Positions 35,343-45,173 are shown, numbered from the stretch's first letter. The stretch: DNA of 50,248 nucleotides from an uncultured Sphingomonas sp. (GCF_946478955.1 NZ_CAMLDL010000014.1:1-50248), one strand, 5' to 3'. Translations and numbers: made by a program. Notes: generated from the letters alone by a model not told the origin.

Positions 35343-36707
35343 TCAGCGCACCACGACATGCCTCGTCTGGTGCAGGTCGCGCGGGTTCGACACCGGCTTG
35401 GGCCGAATGGCGACCACCATCCACGCCAGGCACGCGCCGAACAGGGCTGCAATCGCCGGTGTGCGAAGTGGGAAGTCGACAAAACTGTGAGCGAGAATGG
35501 CGGCGGAGGCCACGGTTGCCGCCCTCCCCATTTCCCGATGATCTTTACCGAGCCAATCGGTTCGCGCACGTTTTGCCCACCAGGTGAGGAATAATGCGAT
35601 CAATATTATCGCAGGCACGCCGCCCTCAATCAGCAATTCCAGATAGTCGTTATGGGCGTGATTGACGAAGGTGGCGTCGACAACCGCAGCATTCTCGCCA
35701 AGGGGATATACGGACGGAAATGTTCCGAAGCCGCTTCCGACGGGAAACCAAGCCTCAACCTGCACCCACGCCGTTCGCCAGATCTCGCTGCGCGTCGCAA
35801 AGCCGGTTTGACCCATGCTCAGCAACTGATTGCGGAGGACGAAAGCGCCTATCAGAGCCGCTAAAATAATTAGTGCCAGCAACAAACTCATCGCCCGCCG
35901 AAGATGCTCTTTCTTCCCCCAATCGGGGATAAGCGCCGACGCAATCAGTACGGGCGGCCCCAATAACAGCATCGCCAGCGATTTATTGAGCGGGATCACA
36001 ACCGCGAGCATGATTGCAACCGCGCCCAGTTGCACAACCAAAGGAATGCGCCTCGCCAAGCGCGGCGACGCTCGCCATTGTTCGGCGGCCAGCCCCACCG
36101 CCAGCGGAACGCAGCAAAGAAGCAGCAGTGCCATATGATTGGGGTTGGCAAAAAATCCCGACGCACTGCTCCAGTCGGATATGGCGTACGGATAGAAGCG
36201 TTGGGTCTTATCGACCACCTGCACAATGCCGAGAAGGGCGCCCGTGGCGGTCGCCAACAGAATCGCACCCACTAACACTGAACTTGATGGGGCTTCCCGG
36301 CGAAGCATGGCGAGGTACACTGCCAATGGCACGACAAGGGTCATCAGACTGGGCAGCGCGGCTGACGGTGCAACGCTGACTGGCATCCATGGGAGAGCCA
36401 TGCCGAGCTGCTGATATCCCTCAATCAACAAGCCGCGACCGGGTAACAAGGTCCAGATTTGCGGTGGCATCGCGATAAGCTGCAACAACCCTACGCCCGC
36501 CCCAGCAAGCGACAGCCATACGGGCGCCAAGCCTTCATAACGCTCCTGGGTTTCGCGACCGCCCATCAGCGCCCAGGCGAGCAGCAAAATTGCGAGCAAT
36601 TGAATGACCAAAGTTGCGGCTGGTGATTGCGCGCTTCCACCGATGATCAAGGCCACAAAAAGGAAGGCAGGCACCGGAAAATTCCGCAGAGAAAGCGATG
36701 CCTTCAT
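35343..36707 (-). CDS. O-antigen ligase family (Wzy/WaaL-like) membrane protein
   Basis: The 454-residue multi-pass protein begins MKASLSLRNFPVPAFLFVAL and has the large periplasmic loop with FPVGSGFGTFPSVYP and NHAHNDYLELLIEGG, the conserved His/Gly pattern of the family. It either polymerises or ligates the glycan. The start is ATG 36707 overlapping the TGA of the preceding TPR gene (ATGA), so it is coupled to it. The gene is the last of a five-gene minus-strand run beginning at the Wza-like gene (wza, wzc, TPR, ligase). Confidence 0.9.
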   Translation of the reverse strand: MKASLSLRNFPVPAFLFVALIIGGSAQSPAATLVIQLLAILLLAWALMGGRETQERYEGLAPVWLSLAGAGVGLLQLIAMPPQIWTLLPGRGLLIEGYQQLGMALPWMPVSVAPSAALPSLMTLVVPLAVYLAMLRREAPSSSVLVGAILLATATGALLGIVQVVDKTQRFYPYAISDWSSASGFFANPNHMALLLLCCVPLAVGLAAEQWRASPRLARRIPLVVQLGAVAIMLAVVIPLNKSLAMLLLGPPVLIASALIPDWGKKEHLRRAMSLLLALIILAALIGAFVLRNQLLSMGQTGFATRSEIWRTAWVQVEAWFPVGSGFGTFPSVYPLGENAAVVDATFVNHAHNDYLELLIEGGVPAIILIALFLTWWAKRARTDWLGKDHREMGRAATVASAAILAHSFVDFPLRTPAIAALFGACLAWMVVAIRPKPVSNPRDLHQTRHVVVR

Positions 36708-37849
36708 TGCGCGCTCACCAGTGACAAAGGTAGCACGGTCCAACGCCCGCCACCGGCCGCATCGACTGCGCTAGCCCTAAGCTCAATCCGCTGGACATTG
36801 CAGTTGCCAGGGACGGTGAAAACTGCATCGGCGGTTCCATTCTGCACCGGGACATCGGCGATCGCATCGCCGCCGGGCAGGCAGGTGACGGTCCATTTTA
36901 ACCCAGCTGCCCCACTGTTGACCTTTGCCCGCGACGTCAGCCGCGCGGTCCCCACCGACAGAAATGCAAGCTGTTCGGCGATAACTGCATCGGCTCGGCC
37001 GTAATACAGGATGCTCAGCGCGCCGTTTCCGGCCGGTTCGACCAATGCCGCGTCGCCATTCCCGTACGTCCAGTTGAAGGGCACTGGATACAGACTCCGC
37101 CCAAAATCCGGCGCTGCCAGCCCATTTGGAATTCGCGACCCAGTCAATTCCGCCCACCGCCGCCGCGCGTCGTCATATCGACCGGCCGCCACGAGCGATT
37201 CAATCAACCGCGCGCGCCAATTTTGATCGTCGGGCAATGCGGTGCTGTTCGGTGGTCCGGCCAACGATACCACCAGGTCGGCATTGTCGGGCTCAGCCGC
37301 CAGCGCAAAAAGGAGTTGGTCGCGCTGGTCAGGATTCTTGTTGAAAAATCGCCTCAGGACCGCCGTATCGCCCCCGCTCCGGGCATAATCCACGAAGACC
37401 TGGGCGAAGTTGACGGCGCCTGGATAAATGCGCGCAAGATTTGACAGTTCGGTCAACCCCTCATCCACGCGACCGGCGCGCAGCGCGTTCGTCGCGAGAA
37501 AATAATGGGCCGATAATGATCTCGGATCGCGGCGCAACGCGGATAGGAAAAGGGACCGCGCTTCATCCGAATGTTGGCGGCTCTCTGCCAGCGCACCAAA
37601 ATAGGCGAATGGCTGCGGGTTTAGGGGCGCGTCCTTTGCCAATTGTTTGAATGCCCGCTTCGCCGCATCGGTCGATGCCCCGGCCCGCGCCGCCTCACCG
37701 GCTTGCACCATCGCCCGCCGCTCAACCGACCGCACATCACCCGCTGCCACATACGACAATATGGGCGGGCGATTTCGAGCCGGAACGGATACAGCAAACA
37801 CCCTCAGGGCCAGTCCGCCGAGGAGCAGACAGCACAGCCCTACCCACAA
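36704..37849 (-). CDS. Membrane-anchored TPR protein of the export locus
   Basis: The 381-residue protein begins with a single hydrophobic anchor (LCCLLLGGLALRVFAVSV) and has TPR-like helices such as AFAYFGALAESRQHSDEARSL- and ALRAGRVDEGLTELSNLARIYP-type segments. The C-terminal ~130 residues are a beta-rich region with two cysteines (TCLPGGDA and GNCNVQ). It probably assembles with the polysaccharide secretion machinery. There is no good ATG: the frame begins after the Wzc stop with TTG 37849 (or an upstream CTG). It is tightly coupled to the ligase gene (ATGA). Confidence 0.7.
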   Translation of the reverse strand: MWVGLCCLLLGGLALRVFAVSVPARNRPPILSYVAAGDVRSVERRAMVQAGEAARAGASTDAAKRAFKQLAKDAPLNPQPFAYFGALAESRQHSDEARSLFLSALRRDPRSLSAHYFLATNALRAGRVDEGLTELSNLARIYPGAVNFAQVFVDYARSGGDTAVLRRFFNKNPDQRDQLLFALAAEPDNADLVVSLAGPPNSTALPDDQNWRARLIESLVAAGRYDDARRRWAELTGSRIPNGLAAPDFGRSLYPVPFNWTYGNGDAALVEPAGNGALSILYYGRADAVIAEQLAFLSVGTARLTSRAKVNSGAAGLKWTVTCLPGGDAIADVPVQNGTADAVFTVPGNCNVQRIELRASAVDAAGGGRWTVLPLSLVSAQ

Positions 37850-37867
37850 TGCCCGTCGATCCGTCAG

Positions 37868-40075
37868 TTACTCCTCCGCGGGTCCGGCCAGCCGGATCTT
37901 GTCCGCACGCTCGCCGATTTTCCCATAACCATAGCCATATCCGTAGGCGTAGGTGCTGCTCTCTAGCGCCGACTTGGTCAGCACTGCGCCAACCAGATGA
38001 GCGCCTGCAAATTTGATCCGATCTATCGCCTCTTTCGCTGCGCCCGTTCGGGTCTTGCCACTTTCCACGACCAGCAGAACATTGTGGACGGCAGCGGCCA
38101 GCGTCTGACCATCGGCGAGGCCGAGAATAGGCGGACCGTCGACGATCACGCGGTCAAAATGATCGAGCGCTTCGTTCAGAACGAACGACAACCGCGCACT
38201 TGAGAGCAGTTCGGCCGGATTGGGTGCTGTCGACCCGCTCGGCAGCAGCCAGAAATTCTCAAACTGCGTGGGCGACACATGCTTTTGAAGCGCGTCGTCG
38301 CTCGTCAGCAGTTCCGTGAGGCCCACAGACTTCTTGACGGATGCAAAGGCCGGCCGACGAAGATCTGCATCGATCAGGAGCACACGCTCGCCCCGGCGCG
38401 CATAATTGATAGCAAGGGCCATGGCCGTCGATGATTTGCCTTCGGACGCCCGCGCGCTGGCGAGCAGCAATAGCCTTGGCGCACCACCATCCGAACTAAA
38501 GCGAAGCGACGCCATGACGGCGGCATAGGCCTCCGAGACCTGCGACTGGAGGTCCATGAGCTCCTCCATTACATTGCTACCCTGTTCCATTTTCGGGATG
38601 ACACCCAGGCAGGCCGCGCGGAGCTTGTTGCGAACATCGTCGCGCGTCTTGATGGTATCGTTCAGGAATTCCAGAGCCACCGCGGTTGCGATACCGGCAA
38701 ACAGCCCGGCCAGCAGACCAATCATCAAATTCTTGATCAGGTTCGGGGTAAAGGGGCCGCCAGGCGGCTGAGCCCGATCGACGATCGAGATGGGCGAATT
38801 GCCAATGCCACTACCGACGCCGACATTTTTGTAACGATTCAATAGTGCTTCATAGAGCTCCCGGTTCGTCGATACATCGCGTTGCAGCGTTCCGTACCGG
38901 ATGCTTCGTCCGCGAAGGTCGAGAACGGAATCCTTCAGCTGCGCCACACGCGCCTTCAATGCATTTTCGGCCGCCAGAGCTGCCCGAAAATTCGCCTGCA
39001 GCGTCGCCGTCGCGGCGCCAGCAGCCTGAGAGCGTTCCCGTGCGATTTCGCGATCAAGCTGATCAATTTGCGATCGTAAGCTGACCATATCTGGGTGGTC
39101 AGGCTTCAGTAGCGTCCGTTTTTCTGCATATTGCGCTTCAAGCTGCGCCTTGGCTGCCCGCAGCCCGCCCGTACTTGCGTTCGTTTCCGTGCCAAGTACC
39201 GCGATGGACGCAGCGCGATAGGCGCCCTCCGCCGCGACCCGGCGCGCAGTTGCTTCGGCCAGCGCTGAATTAAGCGCGAACATTGACTGCCCCTGAAGAG
39301 ATGTCTGGCCTGTTGCGCTGGCGCTGGCGCCAGGGGATTCCTCGATGATTCCCTGTGCCCGTGCATAATCAGCCAGCGCCTTTTCCGACGCCTCCAACTC
39401 GACCCGCGTTTTTGCAATTTCCTTCTGGAGGAATTCGCGGGCGTAGTTCGACGCCTCATATCGGCGCTGCAGCCCAGAACCGATGAAGCTGTCGGCAACA
39501 CCGTTTGCAATCGAGGCCGCGCGGTTGGCGCTGTCATCAGTGTAGGTAAATTCAATCAGCTGCGAATCCTCAGGCGGCATAACGCGAATACCACCCGCCA
39601 CCCGTCCCGCTGCGCGCGCAAGCCGCTGCTCCGGGCTGCCGCCTTCTCCGACAAAATCACGGTCGGCGGCGAGGTTTAGATCCTCCGCCGTTCGCTCTGC
39701 AACGGATTGGCTCTTCAGCAGGCCAACCTGAGTTTGGACAAAAGTGTAGCTGTCGACCCCGGATTGGACCCCGCGCTGTTTTTCATCGAGGATTTCAACC
39801 GATGGCGGGTTCACTTCCAGAACTACCTTGGCCCGGAACAGCGGCTTGGTCATGAGAGTGGAGATCACGGCAAGCGCAATTCCCGCCACCACAAAGGCAA
39901 GGATCAGCCGCCACCAGCCGAGGATGATCCCGAACAGCTGATAAAAATCGAGGCCGCTATCCTGTTTCGAATTGCCGGAGTCCGGCGGCAGCAGCGGCCC
40001 AGGAACGGTTCCGCGCTTGGCCGTCGGCAAATTCTCTGCGTCCGTACTAGGCAACATCGGCCTCTGCTCGTTCAA
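37868..40075 (-). CDS. Wzc-like polysaccharide copolymerase / tyrosine autokinase
   Basis: The 735-residue protein has an N-terminal Wzz-type chain-length domain with a first membrane segment (FGIILGWWRLILAFVVAGIAL, ~50-70), a long coiled coil (~200-430), a second segment (NLIKNLMIGLLAGLFAGIAT, ~465), and a BY-kinase with Walker A ASEGKSST (~residue 547) and Walker A' LLIDADLRRP. The C-terminal tail SSTYAYGYGYGYGK holds five tyrosines, the autophosphorylation cluster. It controls polymer length with the Wza-like lipoprotein and the polymerase. It follows that gene by 57 bases. Confidence 0.95.
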   Translation of the reverse strand: MNEQRPMLPSTDAENLPTAKRGTVPGPLLPPDSGNSKQDSGLDFYQLFGIILGWWRLILAFVVAGIALAVISTLMTKPLFRAKVVLEVNPPSVEILDEKQRGVQSGVDSYTFVQTQVGLLKSQSVAERTAEDLNLAADRDFVGEGGSPEQRLARAAGRVAGGIRVMPPEDSQLIEFTYTDDSANRAASIANGVADSFIGSGLQRRYEASNYAREFLQKEIAKTRVELEASEKALADYARAQGIIEESPGASASATGQTSLQGQSMFALNSALAEATARRVAAEGAYRAASIAVLGTETNASTGGLRAAKAQLEAQYAEKRTLLKPDHPDMVSLRSQIDQLDREIARERSQAAGAATATLQANFRAALAAENALKARVAQLKDSVLDLRGRSIRYGTLQRDVSTNRELYEALLNRYKNVGVGSGIGNSPISIVDRAQPPGGPFTPNLIKNLMIGLLAGLFAGIATAVALEFLNDTIKTRDDVRNKLRAACLGVIPKMEQGSNVMEELMDLQSQVSEAYAAVMASLRFSSDGGAPRLLLLASARASEGKSSTAMALAINYARRGERVLLIDADLRRPAFASVKKSVGLTELLTSDDALQKHVSPTQFENFWLLPSGSTAPNPAELLSSARLSFVLNEALDHFDRVIVDGPPILGLADGQTLAAAVHNVLLVVESGKTRTGAAKEAIDRIKFAGAHLVGAVLTKSALESSTYAYGYGYGYGKIGERADKIRLAGPAEE

Positions 40076-40132
40076 CGTTCCTCACTCGGGGATCACCGCC
40101 CCCATATACTCAATTCATACCGGCATGGTCGA

Positions 40133-40816
40133 TCAGAGCGGACCAAACACAGACAGGAATGGAAGGTTTGACAAAATCTGCTTTTGCAGCGCCTTGATGC
40201 GCGAGCCGTCGACCACAATGATATCCCCCGCATAAACTTGAGGATCGGCGCCCTTTCCGCGCCGAATTTCGCCAAGGTCAAAGGCCGCTGCCTGACGCTT
40301 TCCATCGATCGTCCGGAAAATGGCAACACGGTGCACGTTGGCATCCTCGCTGGTCCCGCCGGCAAGGGCAACCGCCTGCATCAATGTCGTCGGGCCAGCG
40401 AGCGGATAAGAGCCAGTGGCCTTTACGGAACCGTCGACCGTTACGCTGCGCCGGGTCGATGCCTTGATGCCAACACTGACATCAGGATTTTGGAGATATT
40501 TCGCACCATAACGCTGCGTAATTTCCTGATCCAGTTGCGCGGTGGTCATGTCGGCGGCGGGCACATCGCCCACCAATGGCATTGAAATCTTCCCGGTCAG
40601 ATCGACTTCATAGTCGCCTGAAAGATCGGGCATTTTGAATATTTTGACCGTCACTGTGTCCATCGGTGCAATTCGATAATCGTCACCCAGCGACGCGACC
40701 GTTGGCGCGTCAGGACGGCCAAAATCGCCAGCGGAATAAGCGATCGGTCCACCCTTGCCTTCAGTACACGCCGCCGTAATTGACGAGAGAATGAGCATCC
40801 CGGCCACACGCAACAT
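40133..40816 (-). CDS. Wza-like outer-membrane polysaccharide export lipoprotein
   Basis: A 227-residue protein with a lipoprotein signal (SSITAAC, Cys17) and the Poly_export domain DDYRIAPMDTVTVKIFKMPDLSG, followed by a SLBB domain (GSVKATGSYPLAGPTTLMQAV). It forms the outer-membrane channel for export. ATG 40816 fits the signal peptide; a longer frame to 40903 has no signal in front. It begins the minus-strand run wza-wzc-TPR-ligase. Confidence 0.92.
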   Translation of the reverse strand: MLRVAGMLILSSITAACTEGKGGPIAYSAGDFGRPDAPTVASLGDDYRIAPMDTVTVKIFKMPDLSGDYEVDLTGKISMPLVGDVPAADMTTAQLDQEITQRYGAKYLQNPDVSVGIKASTRRSVTVDGSVKATGSYPLAGPTTLMQAVALAGGTSEDANVHRVAIFRTIDGKRQAAAFDLGEIRRGKGADPQVYAGDIIVVDGSRIKALQKQILSNLPFLSVFGPL

Positions 40817-40920
40817 ACCTGTTCGGGCTATACAATGTCCTTCTCTCAACGCCTGGCTCCTGTCACGACTTTCACTCTCATCGCATTTCCAATGATTCGA
40901 CAACCATGTTTAGCGCAAAA

Positions 40921-41700
40921 TTAACGGGCGTATTGTGTGACTTGGCTCGTTTGCAAAATTCGTTGGTCACTTCCTTCTAACACGAGCGCCGTCAAATGAC
41001 CTGAATGGTAGGCACCGGTGTCGATGCCAATGCGATTGCGGCGTCGGACAACCCGTTGGGTGATCGTGTGACCATGGACGACCATGAAGCCATGATCCGC
41101 CTCCTCATCTTCAAGGAAGGGTGAACGAATCCACCGCAGGTCATCTTGGCTCTGAGCTGCCAACGACCGTCCTGGCCGGAGTCCAGCATGCACGAAGAGG
41201 TAGTCGCCGATCCGGACGGTATCGTCCAATCGGCTCAAGAACTCCCGATGGCGGCGAGGAATCGTCGCTCTAAGGCGAAAACGTAACTCTTCTGGCTTCC
41301 GCTGCGCGATGTCATCGCTGTCGGCGCCATAACTATCCAGGCATTCGCGCCCACCAAAGCGCATCCAATTCGGAAAAATCTCAACATCGCCATTGAGTAG
41401 CCTCAGCAGAACCTCCTCGTGGTTCCCCATCAGGAAATAGCATTCTGGATCGGCGGCAAAGCCAATGTCTATCAATCGGTCCAACACTTGGGCGGACGAT
41501 GGTCCGCGATCAATATAATCGCCAAGGAACAGTAGAATGGGCCGGCGTATGCCCCGGCCCGCAATATCTGCATCCACCATCAGCAAAAGCTGATCGAGCA
41601 GATCCCGGCGCCCGTGAATATCACCGATGGCATAAACGCGGACGCCGCTTGGCACGCTTGCGGGCCGTTCCGGCATCAGCAGCCGTCGAATTATGGACAT
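40921..41700 (-). CDS. Metallophosphoesterase (calcineurin-type)
   Basis: The 259-residue enzyme has the full motif set: VYAIGDIHGRRDLL, LFLGDYIDRGPSS, FLMGNHEEVLLRLL, FVHAGLRPG and VVHGHT. This arrangement is that of PPP-type serine/threonine phosphatases and diadenosine tetraphosphatases. A role in removing phosphate from the Wzc system is tempting, but only the position supports it. It overlaps the end of the upstream glycosyltransferase gene by 10 bases. Confidence 0.9.
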   Translation of the reverse strand: MSIIRRLLMPERPASVPSGVRVYAIGDIHGRRDLLDQLLLMVDADIAGRGIRRPILLFLGDYIDRGPSSAQVLDRLIDIGFAADPECYFLMGNHEEVLLRLLNGDVEIFPNWMRFGGRECLDSYGADSDDIAQRKPEELRFRLRATIPRRHREFLSRLDDTVRIGDYLFVHAGLRPGRSLAAQSQDDLRWIRSPFLEDEEADHGFMVVHGHTITQRVVRRRNRIGIDTGAYHSGHLTALVLEGSDQRILQTSQVTQYAR

Positions 41701-42881
41701 CCGGACGGTTCCGGCTGCGATTTCACGATATCGGCAATCGCACTCCGATAGAGTGTGACAACCCGCTCCTGAGAAAACATCTGTTCCATTCTTTTTCTGC
41801 CGTTTTCGCCCATCTCAACGCGCTGCGCTGGTGTCAGGTCCATCATCCGCATCATCGCTGCAGCAAGGCTTTGGGGATTACGGGGCTCGCAGAGGTAGCC
41901 GGTGACACCGTCATCGACCGCTTGCCGACACCCCGGCACGTCCGTTGCAATGACCGGTCTCGCAGATGCGGAGGCTTCCAGAATACTTCGCGGCATCCCT
42001 TCACGATAGGATGGCAGCACAAGGCAATCACATGCTGCAAGTTCGAGACGAATATCATCCTGGTGACCGAGGAATTTGATGAGACCATCGCGGGCCCAAT
42101 CCGCCAGCATGTCCGTTTCAATCGCGGAGCGATTATCCAGGTCCTCGGCGCCAACAGCTACCAATTCAATCTGATGCCCCATGCCTTTCAGAATGCTGGC
42201 TGCCTCGGCCAACTCAACCAGCCCCTTGTCGCGCAAAAGGCGCCCAACGAAGAGAAAACGAAAGGGGCGACCAGTTGCTCGCGCGTCCGGCTGATAATGG
42301 GCGAGATCTACGCCGGAACCTGGAAGAAGCGCCACCTGTTGCGGGCGCGCCAATCGGTCCTTAAGAAATTGATCGCGGTCTTCCTCGTTTTGAAAGAACA
42401 CGGCCGCCGATTTGCGAAATGCCAATCGATAAAGGGCCGATACAATGGACCGTAGCAACGGTCGACCGATAAAGGCCGTTCCAAGGCCCGACACATTATT
42501 GATAATTGGGATACCAAGCGACGCCGCCGCAAGGCTGCCCCAAACATTCGGCTTGACCGTAAAGGCCAGGGCAACGTCGGGGCGAACTTCCTGCAGGACG
42601 CGGCGAAAGGAGAGCAGAAGCCGTAAATCGGCGAACGGGGACAAGCCGCTGCGGTCAATGTCTATCCGGGCGAACCCGGCCCCTAGCTCCCGCAATTTCG
42701 ATTCCCGACCGTCTGCTGGTGCAATTGCCACAACTGATGCACCAGAGGCGACAAAGTCCGCGATCAACGGTTCGCGAAAATGGACCAGGTTCCACGACGA
42801 ATTGGCAAGGAAGGCAATTTTAAGCCCACCCGGAAGCGGCGGCACGCTGACAAGATTATGTGGCAGGTCCGATCCGATCAT
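41691..42881 (-). CDS. Glycosyltransferase family 4 (PglA-like)
   Basis: The 396-residue GT4 enzyme has the N-terminal KIAFLANSSWNLVHFREPLI, VALAFTVKPNVWGSLAAASL and NNVSGLGTAF, the PglA/WbpX-like pattern for N-acetylhexosamine transfer to undecaprenyl-linked sugars. The donor domain has FLFVGRLLRDKGLVELAEAA and PSYREGMPRSILEASASARPV with the donor Glu. The start is ATG 42881; a longer frame to 42944 has no better site. It leads the metallophosphoesterase gene. Confidence 0.9.
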   Translation of the reverse strand: MIGSDLPHNLVSVPPLPGGLKIAFLANSSWNLVHFREPLIADFVASGASVVAIAPADGRESKLRELGAGFARIDIDRSGLSPFADLRLLLSFRRVLQEVRPDVALAFTVKPNVWGSLAAASLGIPIINNVSGLGTAFIGRPLLRSIVSALYRLAFRKSAAVFFQNEEDRDQFLKDRLARPQQVALLPGSGVDLAHYQPDARATGRPFRFLFVGRLLRDKGLVELAEAASILKGMGHQIELVAVGAEDLDNRSAIETDMLADWARDGLIKFLGHQDDIRLELAACDCLVLPSYREGMPRSILEASASARPVIATDVPGCRQAVDDGVTGYLCEPRNPQSLAAAMMRMMDLTPAQRVEMGENGRKRMEQMFSQERVVTLYRSAIADIVKSQPEPSGCP

Positions 42882-43038
42882 CCAATTGAAACATAACTCA
42901 AAAGCCGCATATTGCACCGCAAAAACAACTGTTCTACTCCCCACCAGAACCTGCTATCCATGTTCACAGTTTAATCAATGTGTCGCATTGATCCCGGACA
43001 AAGGGACACGACATTGTTGGCGGGTTGACGGAGTTTTT

Positions 43039-43449
43039 ATGGCCAGTTTTGCGTTGGTGCGAAAGATTGTCATGCTCTCGTCCGCCATTGCCATCACTAC
43101 AACGCCGATCGCCGCAAGTGCACAAACGGCAGCGATCAACGCGGCGCAGGTCGATCCAATGGTCGCCTTTTCGATGCTCGGCTCGGCCGACAGTCGTACC
43201 GCCTTATGCGGTCGCACTTCCGAGCGCATGGCGGCGACGATGCAGGAGCAAGGCAATTCCGGCTGCGTCCTTCCGATGCGCGATGTTGCGCCGCTGGCGG
43301 AAGTGCCGGGCATTCCGGCCCACGGCTTCGGGCTTTCCCCGATTCTTTTGCTCGCGGCAGGTGGCGCTCTATTGTTCGCAATCCTGCTTCTTCGCGGCGA
43401 TGGCGACGGCCATATAGACATTCCGCGGCCACCCATCAGCCCGGCGTGA
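43039..43449 (+). CDS. Secreted or membrane-anchored small protein of unknown function
   Basis: The 136-residue protein has a signal peptide (VMLSSAIAITTTPIAASAQ), a short mature region with two Cys (ALCGRTSERM, SGCVLPMRD) and a C-terminal hydrophobic helix (SPILLLAAGGALLFAILLL) before a charged tail. GGAG is 5 bases before the ATG. A terminator follows. No named family is recognised. The position at the edge of the glycan locus suggests an envelope role, but this is inference. Confidence 0.7.
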   Translation: MASFALVRKIVMLSSAIAITTTPIAASAQTAAINAAQVDPMVAFSMLGSADSRTALCGRTSERMAATMQEQGNSGCVLPMRDVAPLAEVPGIPAHGFGLSPILLLAAGGALLFAILLLRGDGDGHIDIPRPPISPA

Positions 43450-43476
43450 TGTTGCGCGTCATGGCAATGCAATAAG

Positions 43477-43501
43477 AAAGGGCGCCCACCGGCGCCCTTT
43501 T
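43477..43501 (+). terminator. Intrinsic terminator after 43039-43449
   Basis: AAAGGGCGCC and GGCGCCCTTT form a stem around CACC, followed on the plus strand by TTTTA. It ends the small secreted-protein gene and, with the A-run on the other side, may also serve the converging gene. Confidence 0.88.
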
Positions 43502-43522
43502 ACACATGCTGCCGGCGATACT

Positions 43523-43921
43523 TCAGCCGCGTTCACCCAATACGTTCGAAACTGGAGGAGGAGGAGGCGTTGGCTGCGGATTTACGCCGTTCATCACCCA
43601 TTCCGACAATCCGCCGCAACTGCTCGACAGTGCCGTCAGTTTTTTTGCCTGAAATGGCGCATCATATGGCCAGCACTCGCTTGCGCCGCCAGAATATAGG
43701 CACAACTTCTGCTGCGACGCGGTCCAGCTCGCCGGAACCGTTCGTCCGGCTGGCGTCACAATACGGGCGCGGCCGTTGGGATCCAGATAAACAGTGTTGG
43801 TCACGTCCGCCGTCGTCACCTGCGCGGATTGGCCCACAATCTCGCTCCCGGGGACCCAGCCGGTCTGGGCCCCAAGGGGGGCAGTCAGCGCAATTGCTGC
43901 AGCGGCAATAAGGCAACGCAT
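43523..43921 (-). CDS. Secreted small protein with Pro-rich tail
   Basis: The 132-residue protein starts with a signal peptide (MRCLIAAAAIALTAPLGAQ) and has a mature part with YLDPNGRARIVTPAGRTVPA, two cysteine pairs (LCLYSGGASECWP) and a proline run near the end (PTPPPPPV). The start is ATG 43921; the upstream extension to 43966 lies outside the signal peptide. No family is recognised. It is the last gene of the apaG-recO-uvrC direction, perhaps separately transcribed. Confidence 0.65.
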   Translation of the reverse strand: MRCLIAAAAIALTAPLGAQTGWVPGSEIVGQSAQVTTADVTNTVYLDPNGRARIVTPAGRTVPASWTASQQKLCLYSGGASECWPYDAPFQAKKLTALSSSCGGLSEWVMNGVNPQPTPPPPPVSNVLGERG

Positions 43922-44012
43922 CACCGGTCTCCCTTCGGCAGCCGACCGACAATGCAGCAGAACCACCTGGACGAAATCAATTCATCCATTTTGGCGGCAA
44001 TTCAATAAATAT

Positions 44013-44423
44013 TCAATTAGGAATGCCGGGGGCGCTGAGATGAAACAGCGGAATGGCAACCTCGAAGGCTCTGCCATGGGCATCAATCAGGTTATAGCTG
44101 CCTTCCATGCGCCCGGACGATGTGTCAAGCGGGCAGCCCGAGACATAGTCATAACTCTCGCCCGGCCCGATGAGCGGCATGTCCCCGACTACGCCCTGCC
44201 CCGCCACTTCATGAACCGCGCCATTACCGTCCGTTATTTTCCAATGCCGGGTGAGAAGCTGCACCCCATCGCTACCGTTGTTTTCGATGCGGACATGGTA
44301 AGACCAAAACCACCTACCCTGCGACGGCGCGGATTGTTCCGGCAAATAGCTAACGGCAACACGCACAACGATGTCGCCGGTTACTGCCTCGTAGGGGAAT
44401 AAAAGGGCCATCGTTCCGGACAT
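44013..44423 (-). CDS. apaG: ApaG domain protein
   Basis: ApaG is a small fibronectin-like fold protein of uncertain role, linked to Co2+ resistance and Mg2+ efflux. The sequence has FWSYHVRIENNGSDGVQLLTRHW, VVGDMPLIGPGESYDYVSGC and MEGSYNLIDAHGR, the family core. Two starts are possible: ATG 44423, or ATG 44411 with GGA 4 bases before it. Confidence 0.93.
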   Translation of the reverse strand: MSGTMALLFPYEAVTGDIVVRVAVSYLPEQSAPSQGRWFWSYHVRIENNGSDGVQLLTRHWKITDGNGAVHEVAGQGVVGDMPLIGPGESYDYVSGCPLDTSSGRMEGSYNLIDAHGRAFEVAIPLFHLSAPGIPN

Positions 44424-44433
44424 ACTCCAGACG

Positions 44434-45171
44434 CTAAGCCAGCCCAGCGGCCTTGCGCAAGCGGTTGTGCAATCGCTCCCGCGCTTCGGTGATCATCATG
44501 GTGCGATCCGTCATGACGTCACGTTTCAGAAAATGCCCCGTCAGTACAAAGCCGTCGAGAATGTCTGGCCAGCCCGCATCACCACCTTCAACGAGAAACC
44601 TCGGCAGGGTAAGCAGGCGCTTTTTGTAGGGTGCGGCCTCGTTCGCGCATATCGCGCGGCCCGATTTTGGCGACACCGCGACCAGATTTTCCTTTGCCCC
44701 TGAGACCGCACAGCGTTCGAGATCCAGGCCGAAGCCAAGCTGGGCGAGCAGCAGCATTTCGTAACGAACCAATGCCGCGCCCCAACCGCTGGCCGCCGGA
44801 GCGGCCTCGATCGCCGACAGCACGCCATCGAGCGCCGTGTAAAGCCGCGGATATGGCTGTCCCTCTGGCAACGTGGCGGCGGTCAGCGCGCACACCCAGT
44901 CGATTGCCGCGGCCGCCAGCGGTTCTTCAAGCAATTGTCCTCGGCTGTGGATCAACTCAATTGACCCCTGCGCCAATTGTGCATCCGTCCGCGCGGTCAA
45001 CAAGACCTGAACAATATTTCCCGGGATAAGAACAGGCCGAAGGTGGCGGCCCCGTGCGCCGCGCACATAGCAGGCCTGGAGCCCGCCCTCTTCCGTCAAA
45101 AGGCGCACGATTGCGCCATGTTCCCCATGAGCGCGAACCGCAACAACAAGGGCGTCACATTGTGTCCGCAT
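44434..45171 (-). CDS. recO: DNA repair protein RecO
   Basis: RecO helps RecR and RecF load RecA at gaps. The 245-residue protein has the N-terminal OB fold (ALVVAVRAHGEHGAIVRLLT) with CYVRGARGRHLRPVLIPGNIV, and a helical C-terminal domain (MLLAQLGFGLDLERCAVSG) that has a single Cys in the usual zinc region, so it lacks a full zinc site. It starts two bases after the uvrC stop and is probably co-transcribed. Confidence 0.95.
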   Translation of the reverse strand: MRTQCDALVVAVRAHGEHGAIVRLLTEEGGLQACYVRGARGRHLRPVLIPGNIVQVLLTARTDAQLAQGSIELIHSRGQLLEEPLAAAAIDWVCALTAATLPEGQPYPRLYTALDGVLSAIEAAPAASGWGAALVRYEMLLLAQLGFGLDLERCAVSGAKENLVAVSPKSGRAICANEAAPYKKRLLTLPRFLVEGGDAGWPDILDGFVLTGHFLKRDVMTDRTMMITEARERLHNRLRKAAGLA

Positions 45172-45173
45172 GA

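Noticed and set aside
42878..42961. 27-codon minus-strand ORF ending in the ATG of the PglA-like gene (ATGA overlap)
   Set aside because: No ribosome site and no plausible composition; it probably is just part of the leader region.
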